This document shows positions 51,515 to 60,097 of a stretch of 64,000 bases of DNA, piece after piece. The number at the start of each line of letters is the position of its first letter. Position 1 is the first letter of the stretch. The position numbers were made by a program, and so were the translations under genes. The DNA lies in assembly GCF_014635865.1 (NCBI RefSeq), contig NZ_BMDQ01000003.1, positions 1 to 64,000 on the forward strand, read 5' to 3'. Origin of the DNA: Winogradskyella haliclonae (lineage in GTDB: Bacteria; Bacteroidota; Bacteroidia; Flavobacteriales; Flavobacteriaceae). The notes below the pieces were generated by a model. It worked only from the letters and a program-made list of their open reading frames with translations. It was not told the DNA's origin and made no database searches.

Positions 51515-53830
51515 TTAATCTAAATGATCATAAGACTTTACAAGTCTTATAAACTCTGCCCTGTATCCTTGTTTATCTTTTGCTCTACCATTTTCTGCTA
51601 ATTCAATAACCTTATCAATCGATGCATTATTATAATATTGAGAAGTTCTCAATTGCATTCCGAATAAAGCTACTGCAGATGCAAAATTCATATCTTCTGT
51701 TGGTTTGGTAATTTCTGTAGTTTGGACATGTACCATTTCTATACTTTTTGAAGCATCTGGTTTCTTATATCTAAACTTAACAGTGAATAATTCATTGGAA
51801 TAATCATCAATTGTTTTAGTTTCAGTGTATTTTAAATCTGCAACATCATTTAAATATTCGGTCTCAATTCCTGTTGGCACTACTTCATATAACGCTGTAA
51901 CTGTATGACCACTCCCTAATTCCCCTGCATCTATAGCATCATCAACAAAATCTTCATCATTAAGTAATCTATTCTCATAACCAATAAGTCGATAGGCTTG
52001 CACTTTTTTGGGGTTAAACTCAACTTGAATTTTTACGTCCTTAGCAATTGTATATAATGTGCCTCCAAATTCTTTACCAAATACTTTTTGAGCTTCTTGC
52101 ATCGTATCTATATACGCATGATTTCCGTTTCCTTTATCTGCTAAAGTCTCTAGTTTTGAATCTTTATAATTCCCGTAGCCAAATCCTAAAACTGATAAAA
52201 AGACACCTGATTTGCGCTTCTCTTCAATAAGCTCCTCCATAGCTTTATCACTTGATGCGCCAACATTAAAATCACCATCTGTTGCTAAAATCACTCTGTT
52301 ATTTCCATTCTTTTTAAAGTTCTTTTCTGCTAGCTTATATGCCAATTCAATACCTGCACCACCAGCAGTTGATCCACCAGAATTTAAATTATCTAATGCC
52401 CTTATAATTTTATCTTTTTTGTCACCAGAAGTAGGCTTTAAAACAACACCTGCAGCACCTGCATATACAACTATAGAAACTTTATCTTGTTGACGCAATT
52501 GATTGACTAATAATTTAAAAGCCGATTTTAAAAGCGGTAGTTTATTACGATTACCCATTGAGCCTGAAACATCAATTAGAAAAGTAAGATTAGATGCTGG
52601 TAAGTCTTCATTTTTATAGGTTTTACCTTGCAAACCAATTCTAACCAAATTGGTATTATCATGCCAAGGTGTTTTTACCACTTCAGTAGTTATGGAAAAT
52701 GGATGCTCATCTGTTGGCTGAGGGTAATCATAATTGAAGTAATTAACCATTTCTTCAATCTTTACAGCATCTGGTTGAATTGTCTCTCCATTATTAATCA
52801 TTCGTCTAACATTACTATAAGACGCTTTATCTACATCGATAGAAAATGTTGACAATGGAGAAAGCGTCGTTCTTTCAAAACTATTTTCTTCAATTACTGC
52901 GTAGGTCTCATTAGATTGAATCCTAAAATTGCCCTTATGCGTAGTAATAACAATACAGCCATGTTTGGCAATCTCACCAAACTTCTTTCTTGCTTCTGCT
53001 TTTGAATATTCCTTTTTTGTATCAATTAGTGAATCTGCAAGACTTTCGATAATCAAATTATCTTCTTTTTTTACAGGTATTCCATCTATGATATATAAAA
53101 CATCTTTATTCTTTGTTTTTGCTTTTGTAGTAGTCACTACTATAACTCCACCTGTAGCTCGGCTACCGTATATTGCAGTAGCATTAGAATCTTTTAAAAC
53201 TGAAAGTGACTTTATATCTTTATGATTAAGATGTCTAAATGTATTAGCATTAACAGTAACTCCATCAACTACATATAACGGCTCTCTGCCTTTTGATAAA
53301 GAAGCATTACCTCTTATGATAACCTGAGATGTTTGACTAGGCTGACCAGAACCTGTATTAACTAAAACACCACTAGTTTGACCTTGCAATGTTTGTGAAA
53401 TGGAATTACTCTGTATTTGGCTAGCTAATTTATTGTGATATGCCTTTTGTTCTCTTCGTTTTAATTGTGCTTTTGAAGGCGCAGAATAACTTCGAGTTGA
53501 TTTTGAATATCCTGTAATGACTACTTCATCTAATGCAGAAGAATCATCTGCCATAACTAAATTTATAACGTTACTGGTTCCTACTGTCCTTTTTTCAGTT
53601 TTCATACCAACAAAAGAGAATATCAAAACATCACCAGTATTAGCTTTAATGGAATATTTCCCATCAAAATCGGTTTGTGTACCATTTGAAGTTCCTTTAA
53701 CAATGACAGTTACACCAGGTAAAGGCAATCCATCACTGGCTGCCGTTACTACACCAGAGATGTTCCTTTGTTGTGCTTGAAGCTGAAATGCCACAAATAA
53801 AATTGTGAAAATTTGTAATACGTGTTTCAT
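51515..53830 (-). CDS. SusC-like plug / von Willebrand A chimera (YfbK-type VWA protein)
   Basis: 771 residues. Signal peptide (1-20); carboxypeptidase regulatory-like domain (~22-95); SusC-type linker ALDEVVITGY (99-108); a full TonB plug (~143-236, RGNASLSKGREPLYVVDGV, SVLKDSNATAIYGSRATGGV); a second reduced plug-like unit (~243-300, YIIDGIPV, GCIVITTHKG); the YfbK-type VWA N-terminal module (~315-410); VWA with MIDAS D420-S422-S424 (LIDVSGSMG) (~414-590); and a DUF3520-like C-terminus. There is no barrel, so it cannot be a receptor. Probably exported and surface or periplasmic. It follows a truncated VWA gene by 22 bases. Confidence 0.88.
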   Translation of the reverse strand: MKHVLQIFTILFVAFQLQAQQRNISGVVTAASDGLPLPGVTVIVKGTSNGTQTDFDGKYSIKANTGDVLIFSFVGMKTEKRTVGTSNVINLVMADDSSALDEVVITGYSKSTRSYSAPSKAQLKRREQKAYHNKLASQIQSNSISQTLQGQTSGVLVNTGSGQPSQTSQVIIRGNASLSKGREPLYVVDGVTVNANTFRHLNHKDIKSLSVLKDSNATAIYGSRATGGVIVVTTTKAKTKNKDVLYIIDGIPVKKEDNLIIESLADSLIDTKKEYSKAEARKKFGEIAKHGCIVITTHKGNFRIQSNETYAVIEENSFERTTLSPLSTFSIDVDKASYSNVRRMINNGETIQPDAVKIEEMVNYFNYDYPQPTDEHPFSITTEVVKTPWHDNTNLVRIGLQGKTYKNEDLPASNLTFLIDVSGSMGNRNKLPLLKSAFKLLVNQLRQQDKVSIVVYAGAAGVVLKPTSGDKKDKIIRALDNLNSGGSTAGGAGIELAYKLAEKNFKKNGNNRVILATDGDFNVGASSDKAMEELIEEKRKSGVFLSVLGFGYGNYKDSKLETLADKGNGNHAYIDTMQEAQKVFGKEFGGTLYTIAKDVKIQVEFNPKKVQAYRLIGYENRLLNDEDFVDDAIDAGELGSGHTVTALYEVVPTGIETEYLNDVADLKYTETKTIDDYSNELFTVKFRYKKPDASKSIEMVHVQTTEITKPTEDMNFASAVALFGMQLRTSQYYNNASIDKVIELAENGRAKDKQGYRAEFIRLVKSYDHLD

Positions 53831-53852
53831 GATTTAATTGCTTTATTGATTT

Positions 53853-54449
53853 TTAATTTTTAATTACTGCAATAATTTCTGGTAATAATGTAAGAGCGCT
53901 TAAGACTATAGCTGTTCCGTTACCTTTTTTATTGCCTGCGATATTATTTGCTAATGGTGCTAAAGGTTTTATACCTTGACGCTCAGGAAGCCTTATCATA
54001 ATGACTTTATTATCATAGTCTTCTTCGTATATCTCATTAGCATATTGGTATGCTAACTCAATACCATCTTTAGCAAAAGCTTTAATACTTTCTTTTGGGT
54101 ATTCTATTGTGTAAAGTATTTTCTTTAAAGCTTTTGGAGATGTTTTTCTCAGAGCTATACCGCTATAATTATGATATGTGGCAATACTTACATAATCATC
54201 TTCACTAAGACGTTTTGAGAGTAGTTTAAAGGTTTGTTTTAGGATAAACTTATCTTCTTCGGAAAAATCGCCTTGATGCGTTTTTAATAGGAATGAAATA
54301 TTTTGTGGGTGACCATCTTCTTCAAAATGGTCTACAATAAATGTAAAGAGGTTCTCTAAAGTAACTGATTCTGTTTCAACGCTTCTTTCTTGACTGTTTA
54401 GTTGCACTGCACAGAACAGTATCGCAACATATTGGATTAGCTTTTTCAT
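53853..54449 (-). CDS. VWA-like protein lacking the MIDAS residues
   Basis: 198 residues from the ATG at 54449 (signal MKKLIQYVAILFCAVQLNSQ). Residues ~45-155 align along their length with the VWA domain of the neighbouring 771-residue protein: NISFLLKTHQGD against NLTFLIDVSGSM, DDYVSIATYHNYSGIAL against DKVSIVVYAGAAGVVL, and DGIELAYQYANE against AGIELAYKLAEK. All three metal-binding positions are changed (DxSxS to KTHQG, the threonine loop to KESIK, the TDGD aspartate to LPERQ). A C-terminal hydrophobic tail follows. Likely a non-metal-binding partner or decaying paralogue. Confidence 0.7.
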   Translation of the reverse strand: MKKLIQYVAILFCAVQLNSQERSVETESVTLENLFTFIVDHFEEDGHPQNISFLLKTHQGDFSEEDKFILKQTFKLLSKRLSEDDYVSIATYHNYSGIALRKTSPKALKKILYTIEYPKESIKAFAKDGIELAYQYANEIYEEDYDNKVIMIRLPERQGIKPLAPLANNIAGNKKGNGTAIVLSALTLLPEIIAVIKN

Positions 54450-54455
54450 TAGTTC

Positions 54456-54487
54456 TGCATTTAAAAGTTTCGATAAAACTAAATGCA
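54456..54487 (-). repeat. Inverted repeat just upstream of the MIDAS-less VWA gene
   Basis: TGCATTTA / TAAATGCA outer arms with an inner GTTT / AAAC pair, ending 6 bases before the ATG at 54449. It could cover the translation start in mRNA or bind a regulator. Confidence 0.5.
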
Positions 54488-54540
54488 TTACCGTTGCTAT
54501 AAAACACAGAATGAGTGAAATGGAACTCTTAGTGAGTAAA

Positions 54541-55623
54541 CTATCCTAAAACCAATTGAATAGTTCTTTGGCGTTGTACTTTCCCATTAAAAGTATCAAC
54601 GAATTGGTCTGTAGTATAAATATGCTTAGGTATTTCGTACTTATGAAGTGATTTCGTAGTGTAGATTTTGGTCTTCAGTTCTTCAGAGATATTGTCCGTT
54701 GTTTCGACTATTAAAATCACTTTTTCTCCAAATTTATCATCAGGTTCTGCACAAACAATAATACGTTTCTTGATAATTGGAAGTAATTTTTGTTCTATCT
54801 GCTCTGGAAATAATTTAACACCTCCAGAGTTAATGACATTATCAAAACGCCCTAACCATTTGAATTCTTTATCGGATTTTAATTCAACAACATCGTTTGT
54901 AATCAAAGGTACATCCATCAATTTTGGTGCATCTATAATTAAGCAATCACGCTTGTCTTGGGTGAACTTGACCGTTGGCAGTGCCTTAAAAAAGTCTTCT
55001 CCTTTTTGAGTTAAAGTTTCTAATGGTTTTATCGCAATGTGAGTAACCGTTTCTGTCATACCATAGGTCTCGTAGAATTTTAATGGACTATTTTTTATCC
55101 TCTCTAATAAAGAAGGAACTATTTTAGAACCACCAATGATAATCGTTTTTATAGTATCTAATTTCTCTATTGATTCTGAGACCTGCATCGGAACCATAGC
55201 ACAGAAATCATAACCTTTATTAGTATCAAACAATGGTTTGGAGTCTGGTGTTTCGCAATCAATTTCCAAACCCAAAATCATTGCTCTTACAAGCATCATT
55301 TTTCCTGCAATATAGCTGCTAGACAAACAGTTTAATGCCTTGTCTCCTGGCTTTAAACCAAAAAAATCTCCTGTCGCAATGGCAGAATTTACCATGGCTT
55401 GTTTTTGAAGCTTTATGCGCTTGGGTACTCCTGTTGATCCAGAAGTTTCTGCAAAAACAAAATCATCATCATTAAGCCAATCGATTAAGAAATCACCAGT
55501 AATGCGTTCGTGATAATCGCCTTCTTTTATAAGACTATATGCGACTTCTTTAAATTCTTCATGACTAAAATGATGCCCATTAAATTTAAATCGGTTGTGA
55601 ATCTTATTAAAACTTGGCGTCAT
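54541..55623 (-). CDS. menE: o-Succinylbenzoate-CoA ligase (AMP-binding)
   Basis: 360 residues, short for the family, as usual in Bacteroidetes. ATP-binding loop ETSGSTGVPKRIKL (~58-71), YETYGMTETVTHIA (~193-206), the hinge region GRFDNVINSGGVKLFPEQ (~260-277) and the C-terminal lysine in TFNGKVQRQRT. It activates o-succinylbenzoate in menaquinone synthesis. Assignment as MenE rather than another acyl-CoA ligase rests on linkage to menC, with which it forms an operon through the CPBP gene. Confidence 0.9.
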   Translation of the reverse strand: MTPSFNKIHNRFKFNGHHFSHEEFKEVAYSLIKEGDYHERITGDFLIDWLNDDDFVFAETSGSTGVPKRIKLQKQAMVNSAIATGDFFGLKPGDKALNCLSSSYIAGKMMLVRAMILGLEIDCETPDSKPLFDTNKGYDFCAMVPMQVSESIEKLDTIKTIIIGGSKIVPSLLERIKNSPLKFYETYGMTETVTHIAIKPLETLTQKGEDFFKALPTVKFTQDKRDCLIIDAPKLMDVPLITNDVVELKSDKEFKWLGRFDNVINSGGVKLFPEQIEQKLLPIIKKRIIVCAEPDDKFGEKVILIVETTDNISEELKTKIYTTKSLHKYEIPKHIYTTDQFVDTFNGKVQRQRTIQLVLG

Positions 55624-56558
55624 TAATCAAGTACTTTATAATCTTCTTTAGGTGGTGGTGATACTTTGCCAAACAACTTGTCTTTCCAATTTGTCCATCC
55701 ATATTTTTTAGATAGAATAAAGAGAAGTATTGGATAGACTATTATTACTGGAGCCAAAATCTCAGTAATAGAACTTATTCCTTGTTCTGCAGTATTCTTA
55801 AAAATAGCATCTGTTTGTAATGCCGACCAATCTGAAGTAATTAGTAATGCTGCCAATAAATTATTACCAAGATGAAATCCTAATGCAAGTTCTAAGCCTT
55901 CGTCCATTAATGTCATTATACCAAGAAGTAATCCTGTACCAACATAAAAAATCATCATTTTAAAGTAACCAATCTCAGCAACTTCTGGATTAGAGCTATG
56001 CATAATCCCAAAAAGCACAGAAGTCAATATTAACGGGAACCATTTATTTTTTACTATGACTCCAATATGTTGCATTAAATATCCTCTAAAGAGGTATTCT
56101 TCTAATCCTATCTGAAAAGGAAATAAAAGAACACATATTAGAAACAGAATTGCAAATCTTCCTGGATTAAATTGATAAACAATATCTGAAGAATCGTAAT
56201 AATAGCTAATAAAAAAAGTAACTAAAGTAAAAACAACCACTAGAAAGAAGGTGAAAAATATTCGCTTAAAATCAACTTTAGGTCGTGATGTCGTTAAAGA
56301 CAATATACTACGCTGATGCACATATTTTACAAACACAAAAAGTAACAATATAAGTGGAACAAAAAGTCCCAAATTCAAAATCAAAGTTAAATTAGGGTCC
56401 CAACTTTTCATTAAATCATAGGATGCTTCTAAGTCTTCCGGTGAAGAAAATAGGTAGAAAATAAAATTTAGTACAAATATACCTGACACAACACATGTTG
56501 TAATTATTACCATCCATGCTTCTAACTTTCCTTTATAGGCCTGCTGAATATAATTCAT
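55623..56558 (-). CDS. CPBP family intramembrane glutamic endopeptidase
   Basis: 311 residues, about eight membrane helices. The CPBP (Abi/CaaX-protease) motifs are complete: EEYLFRGYLMQH with EExxxR (~156-161), FGIMHSSNPE with histidine (~190), and LGFHLGNNLLAA with HxxxN (~231-235). Its start shares one base with the menC stop and its stop one base with the menE start, so translation is coupled to both. The target is unknown. A link to menaquinone enzymes is positional only. Confidence 0.88.
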   Translation of the reverse strand: MNYIQQAYKGKLEAWMVIITTCVVSGIFVLNFIFYLFSSPEDLEASYDLMKSWDPNLTLILNLGLFVPLILLLFVFVKYVHQRSILSLTTSRPKVDFKRIFFTFFLVVVFTLVTFFISYYYDSSDIVYQFNPGRFAILFLICVLLFPFQIGLEEYLFRGYLMQHIGVIVKNKWFPLILTSVLFGIMHSSNPEVAEIGYFKMMIFYVGTGLLLGIMTLMDEGLELALGFHLGNNLLAALLITSDWSALQTDAIFKNTAEQGISSITEILAPVIIVYPILLFILSKKYGWTNWKDKLFGKVSPPPKEDYKVLD

Positions 56559-57595
56559 TATATAATATTAAGTTTCCAATTTGTATTTATATCGTATTGC
56601 AAAGTACCATTTTTTACTGTTAATGGCGAATGAAAATTATTAGTATACAAACTGCCGGTTCCCAGACCTTGCGGCATTTTATTATTTAATGTATAGGTCC
56701 ATTGCGCTATGGCATTTAATCCAATATTACTTTCTAAAGCACTTGTAATCCACCATTTAACCTGATGTTTCTCAGCAATATCAATCCATTTTTGGCTACC
56801 TAAAAAACCACCTATTAAACTCGGCTTGAGGATGATATATTGAGGCTTTATACTAGAAATAACGTTCTCTTTTTCGGTATCAAAAAACACACCTATAAGT
56901 TCTTCATCTAATGCAATAGCTATTGGAGAAGCTTCACAAAGTTTTGCCATAGCTTCGTATTGCATAGGTTTTATAGGTTGCTCTATTGAATGCAATTGAT
57001 ATTCTGAAAGCTGTTTTAATTTGTCTAAAGCCTCATTCTCATTAAATGCGCCATTAGCGTCTACTCGCAATTCAATATCTGAAGCTGAAAACTCTTTCCG
57101 AATGGATTTTAAAATATCCAATTCTGTTTGAAAATCAATTGCGCCTATTTTAAGTTTAATACAATCAAACCCAGCTTCAATTTTTTCGGTAATTTGCTTT
57201 CGCATAAAGGCGTCATCTCCCATCCAAACCAGTCCATTAATAGGAATACTATCCTTTCCTTTAGTAAATTCAGATGGAAATAAGTTGAATTTACTATCTA
57301 CTTGTAAAGATTTAAAAGCTGTCTCCACACCAAATTGTATACTTGGAAATTCAACAAGAACGTTAAGTAATCTTTCTAGTCCTAAGTTAATATTGGCACA
57401 TACCCATTTTAATTTTTCCTCATAATCTGGTCTGTCGTCTATAGAAAGCCCTCTTAGAATGCCACATTCACCAACACCAATTTTACCATTCTCTTCAAGA
57501 CTAATAAACCAGGTTTCCTTAGTTGTCATAACACCACGAGATGTACCGCTGGGACGCTTAAAATTTAAAACATAACGTAGATAATTAGCTTTCAT
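56558..57595 (-). CDS. menC: o-Succinylbenzoate synthase
   Basis: 345 residues, enolase superfamily. Catalytic lysines in CIKLKIGAIDF (~145), metal ligands in RVDANGAF (~178), EQPIKP (~206) and LDEELIG (~231), and the second base in YIILKPSLIGG (~254). It dehydrates SHCHC to o-succinylbenzoate. The first gene of menC-CPBP-menE; a -7 box lies 8 bases before its ATG. Confidence 0.94.
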   Translation of the reverse strand: MKANYLRYVLNFKRPSGTSRGVMTTKETWFISLEENGKIGVGECGILRGLSIDDRPDYEEKLKWVCANINLGLERLLNVLVEFPSIQFGVETAFKSLQVDSKFNLFPSEFTKGKDSIPINGLVWMGDDAFMRKQITEKIEAGFDCIKLKIGAIDFQTELDILKSIRKEFSASDIELRVDANGAFNENEALDKLKQLSEYQLHSIEQPIKPMQYEAMAKLCEASPIAIALDEELIGVFFDTEKENVISSIKPQYIILKPSLIGGFLGSQKWIDIAEKHQVKWWITSALESNIGLNAIAQWTYTLNNKMPQGLGTGSLYTNNFHSPLTVKNGTLQYDINTNWKLNII

Positions 57596-57603
57596 AAGAG
57601 TTT

Positions 57604-57611
57604 CAAAAATA
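57604..57611 (-). promoter_or_regulatory. -7 box of the menC operon
   Basis: Exact TATTTTTG on the minus strand, 8 bases before the menC ATG. A very short leader is predicted. Confidence 0.55.
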
Positions 57612-57689
57612 CTTATAATTCTCCCTTTTTAAATGAAATATATCATAATCATTTTACAAATTCGTATTTTCAATTTTTAAATATCAATT

Positions 57690-58481
57690 ATGGATTTTAA
57701 CAATAAGGTTGTATGGGTTACTGGTGCATCTAGTGGTATTGGTAAAGCTACAGCATTACACCTTTCTCAGCTTAATTGTAGACTCATACTCTCTTCTAGA
57801 CGTGAAGCAGAACTCAATACTGTAAAATCTCTATGCAAAACTCAAGAGAATGTTGCTGTTCTTCCTTTTGACTTGGCAAATTATGATATGATGAAACCCA
57901 TAGCAGAAAAGGCTATTTCTATTTATGGGACCATCGATGTCCTTATTAATAATGGTGGTATCAGTCAACGCTCATTGATAATAGATACGGATATCTCTGT
58001 AGATAAAAAATTGATGGAAGTCGATTATTTGGGTACAATAGCTTTATCAAAAGCTTTGTTGCCTTACTTTATGTCTCAACAATCTGGTCATTTTGTAACT
58101 GTAACTAGTTTAATGGGAAAATTTGGCTCACCCTATCGCTCTGGATATTGTGGAGCCAAACATGCGCTTCATGGTTTTTTTGATGTCTTAAGAATGGAGC
58201 ATGAAAAAGATAATATTAATGTAACTCTAATTTGCCCTGGTTTTGTTAACACAGATGTGTCTCGCAATGCATTAACTGGTGATGGCACAAAATTAGAAAC
58301 ATTAGACAAGGCTACTGAAAATGGATTATCTGTTGACGAGTTTGCAAAACGCATGATAAAAGCCATTTCTAAGCAAAAATTTGAAGCTTATATTGGTAAG
58401 AAGGAAACTCTAGGTGTGTTTTTAAAACGGTTTTTTCCAAAACTGCTTCATAAAACAGTATTAAAAAGTAGTGTTAGATAA
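57690..58481 (+). CDS. Short-chain dehydrogenase/reductase
   Basis: 263 residues. Cofactor motif VTGASSGIGKAT (~9-20), NNGGISQRS (~89-97; the usual NAG has become NGG), active-site serine in TVTSLMGKFG and YCGAKHAL with YxxxK (~154-158). The C-terminus is hydrophobic and basic (LGVFLKRFFPKLLHKTVL), as in membrane-associated members similar to DHRS7. Substrate unknown. Divergent from menC, convergent with DUF2490; no evidence that it belongs to the menaquinone pathway. Confidence 0.9.
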   Translation: MDFNNKVVWVTGASSGIGKATALHLSQLNCRLILSSRREAELNTVKSLCKTQENVAVLPFDLANYDMMKPIAEKAISIYGTIDVLINNGGISQRSLIIDTDISVDKKLMEVDYLGTIALSKALLPYFMSQQSGHFVTVTSLMGKFGSPYRSGYCGAKHALHGFFDVLRMEHEKDNINVTLICPGFVNTDVSRNALTGDGTKLETLDKATENGLSVDEFAKRMIKAISKQKFEAYIGKKETLGVFLKRFFPKLLHKTVLKSSVR

Positions 58482-59165
58482 CTACCAATTATGATGCATG
58501 CTTAACTGAAGCTGGCCTTTTCCCCAAGTATTGGTTTTTTGATTCATCCAACCAAGTTGAAAACGAATCTTCTCATTTAAAACATAACCTAAGCCAAGAT
58601 AAGTTCTATTTCTATCAAATAACTCTACCGTTTGATTGTTCCCAATATCTTGTTGACCATTGATAAACAATTCGTTATACAATGCAGCATATATCGCTTT
58701 AGGCGATAATTCTTTCTTATTAATCGGAACATTTAAAAATAAGTTGTAACGATAACGTGTTCTAAAATCTTGATTTTCGACAAAACGTTGCTCATATCTA
58801 AAACGATGTGTCAAATAAAAACGACCTAGTTTCTGTGATAATAAAGCCTCCTGATAGATACGACTTTCAGTAGACGTATCATCACTAGAACCTGGGACAC
58901 CAGAAGTTACATTACCATATCCTAGAGTGAATTTTACATTTGCATTTTTAGGCGTGTATGTAAATCCAGAACGCAATAAAAGCTGCTCCATATCACCCAA
59001 ACCTTGCCAATCACGATATTGAAAATCGCCTTGAATGCCAAACTGACTATTCTTAAACTGATGACTATAAAAGTACATGTACCATGCACCGGTTTGAGAT
59101 TGGTCGACTTGAGCAGTAGAAACACAAAAACTTAAACAAAAAACGAATAGATAGATATATCTCAT
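58482..59165 (-). CDS. DUF2490 outer-membrane protein
   Basis: 227 residues. Signal peptide ending VSTAQ, then a predicted barrel (GAWYMYFYSHQFKNSQFGIQ, LTHRFRYEQRFVENQDF, YLGLGYVLNEKIRFQLGWMN, and a terminal GQLQLSMHHNW). Typical DUF2490 pattern, function unknown. It follows menA by 11 bases and is likely the last gene of menB-menA-DUF2490. Confidence 0.87.
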   Translation of the reverse strand: MRYIYLFVFCLSFCVSTAQVDQSQTGAWYMYFYSHQFKNSQFGIQGDFQYRDWQGLGDMEQLLLRSGFTYTPKNANVKFTLGYGNVTSGVPGSSDDTSTESRIYQEALLSQKLGRFYLTHRFRYEQRFVENQDFRTRYRYNLFLNVPINKKELSPKAIYAALYNELFINGQQDIGNNQTVELFDRNRTYLGLGYVLNEKIRFQLGWMNQKTNTWGKGQLQLSMHHNW

Positions 59166-59176
59166 TGGTTATTATT

Positions 59177-60082
59177 TTAATACAATAAATAGCCTACGCC
59201 TAATAAAATTGAGAACATAAAAGTTGTCAATGCTAATACTTTAAGCTGACTGTCGAAATCATTAGGAGCTTTAGCTTTTTTAATTTTATCTAAATGTATA
59301 ATTAAAGGAATAAAGCTTAAAAGGAAAATAAAGTTGTATGGCTCTACATAATACAAAATGCTAAATAAAGTAGCCGTAAACATGGCGCCAAGTATTAAAA
59401 AATAATGATAGTTCTTCGCTCTTTGTTTTCCAAATTTTACGGCCAAAGTAATTTTACCAACTTTCTCATCAGCTTCCAGATCCCTCATGTTATTAAGATT
59501 TAGAACTGCTACACTTAATAAACCTAAAGTCGTTGCTGGTAAAAACACGATGTGGTCAATGGTTTTTACATTTAATAAATAAGTTCCTAAAACACTTATA
59601 AATCCGAAAAATATAAATACAAAGACATCACCTAGAGCTCTGTAACCATAGGGAGAATCACCCATTGTATAATTAATCGCTGCATATACAGAAAGACCTC
59701 CAAGGAATATAATAAGCAATGCATAAAGAAAATACGTATGTCCAAATGCCACATAAACTAACGAAATTGTTAGTGCAATCACTATAAGAATATTCTTTTT
59801 TATGGCTTCTAACATTTGCTCTTGAGTAATCGCTCCACTTTGTATGGCACGTGGAGGACCTACTCTATCTTCATTATCTGTACCTTTAACCCCATCGCCA
59901 TAGTCATTTGCAAGATTAGATAGGATTTGCAAACTTACAGTTGTTAAAAGTGCGAGTATAAATACAAAAATATCAAACTTACCATTGTAAGCTGAAAGAC
60001 ATGTGCCTATGATAATTCCGGAAACTGATAGCGGCAATGTACGCAAACGCATTGCCGAAAGCCATGGTTTAATATTATTCAT
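59177..60082 (-). CDS. menA: 1,4-Dihydroxy-2-naphthoate polyprenyltransferase
   Basis: 301 residues from the ATG at 60082 (MNNIKPWLSAMRLRTLPLSV); an ATG two codons earlier at 60088 is equally readable. UbiA-type membrane prenyltransferase with eight or nine helices; the first aspartate motif is NDYGDGVKGTDNEDRVGPPRA (~62-81, shown by its D residues) and the second is MRDLEADEKVGKITLAVKFG (~203-222). It joins the isoprenoid tail to DHNA to make demethylmenaquinone. The gene follows menB by 15 bases or fewer. Confidence 0.93.
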   Translation of the reverse strand: MNNIKPWLSAMRLRTLPLSVSGIIIGTCLSAYNGKFDIFVFILALLTTVSLQILSNLANDYGDGVKGTDNEDRVGPPRAIQSGAITQEQMLEAIKKNILIVIALTISLVYVAFGHTYFLYALLIIFLGGLSVYAAINYTMGDSPYGYRALGDVFVFIFFGFISVLGTYLLNVKTIDHIVFLPATTLGLLSVAVLNLNNMRDLEADEKVGKITLAVKFGKQRAKNYHYFLILGAMFTATLFSILYYVEPYNFIFLLSFIPLIIHLDKIKKAKAPNDFDSQLKVLALTTFMFSILLGVGYLLY

Positions 60083-60097
60083 GAACATTGAAACTAT

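Noticed and set aside
54668..55009. Plus-strand frame of 113 codons inside menE
   Set aside because: Shadow of the conserved AMP-binding region; no homology pattern.
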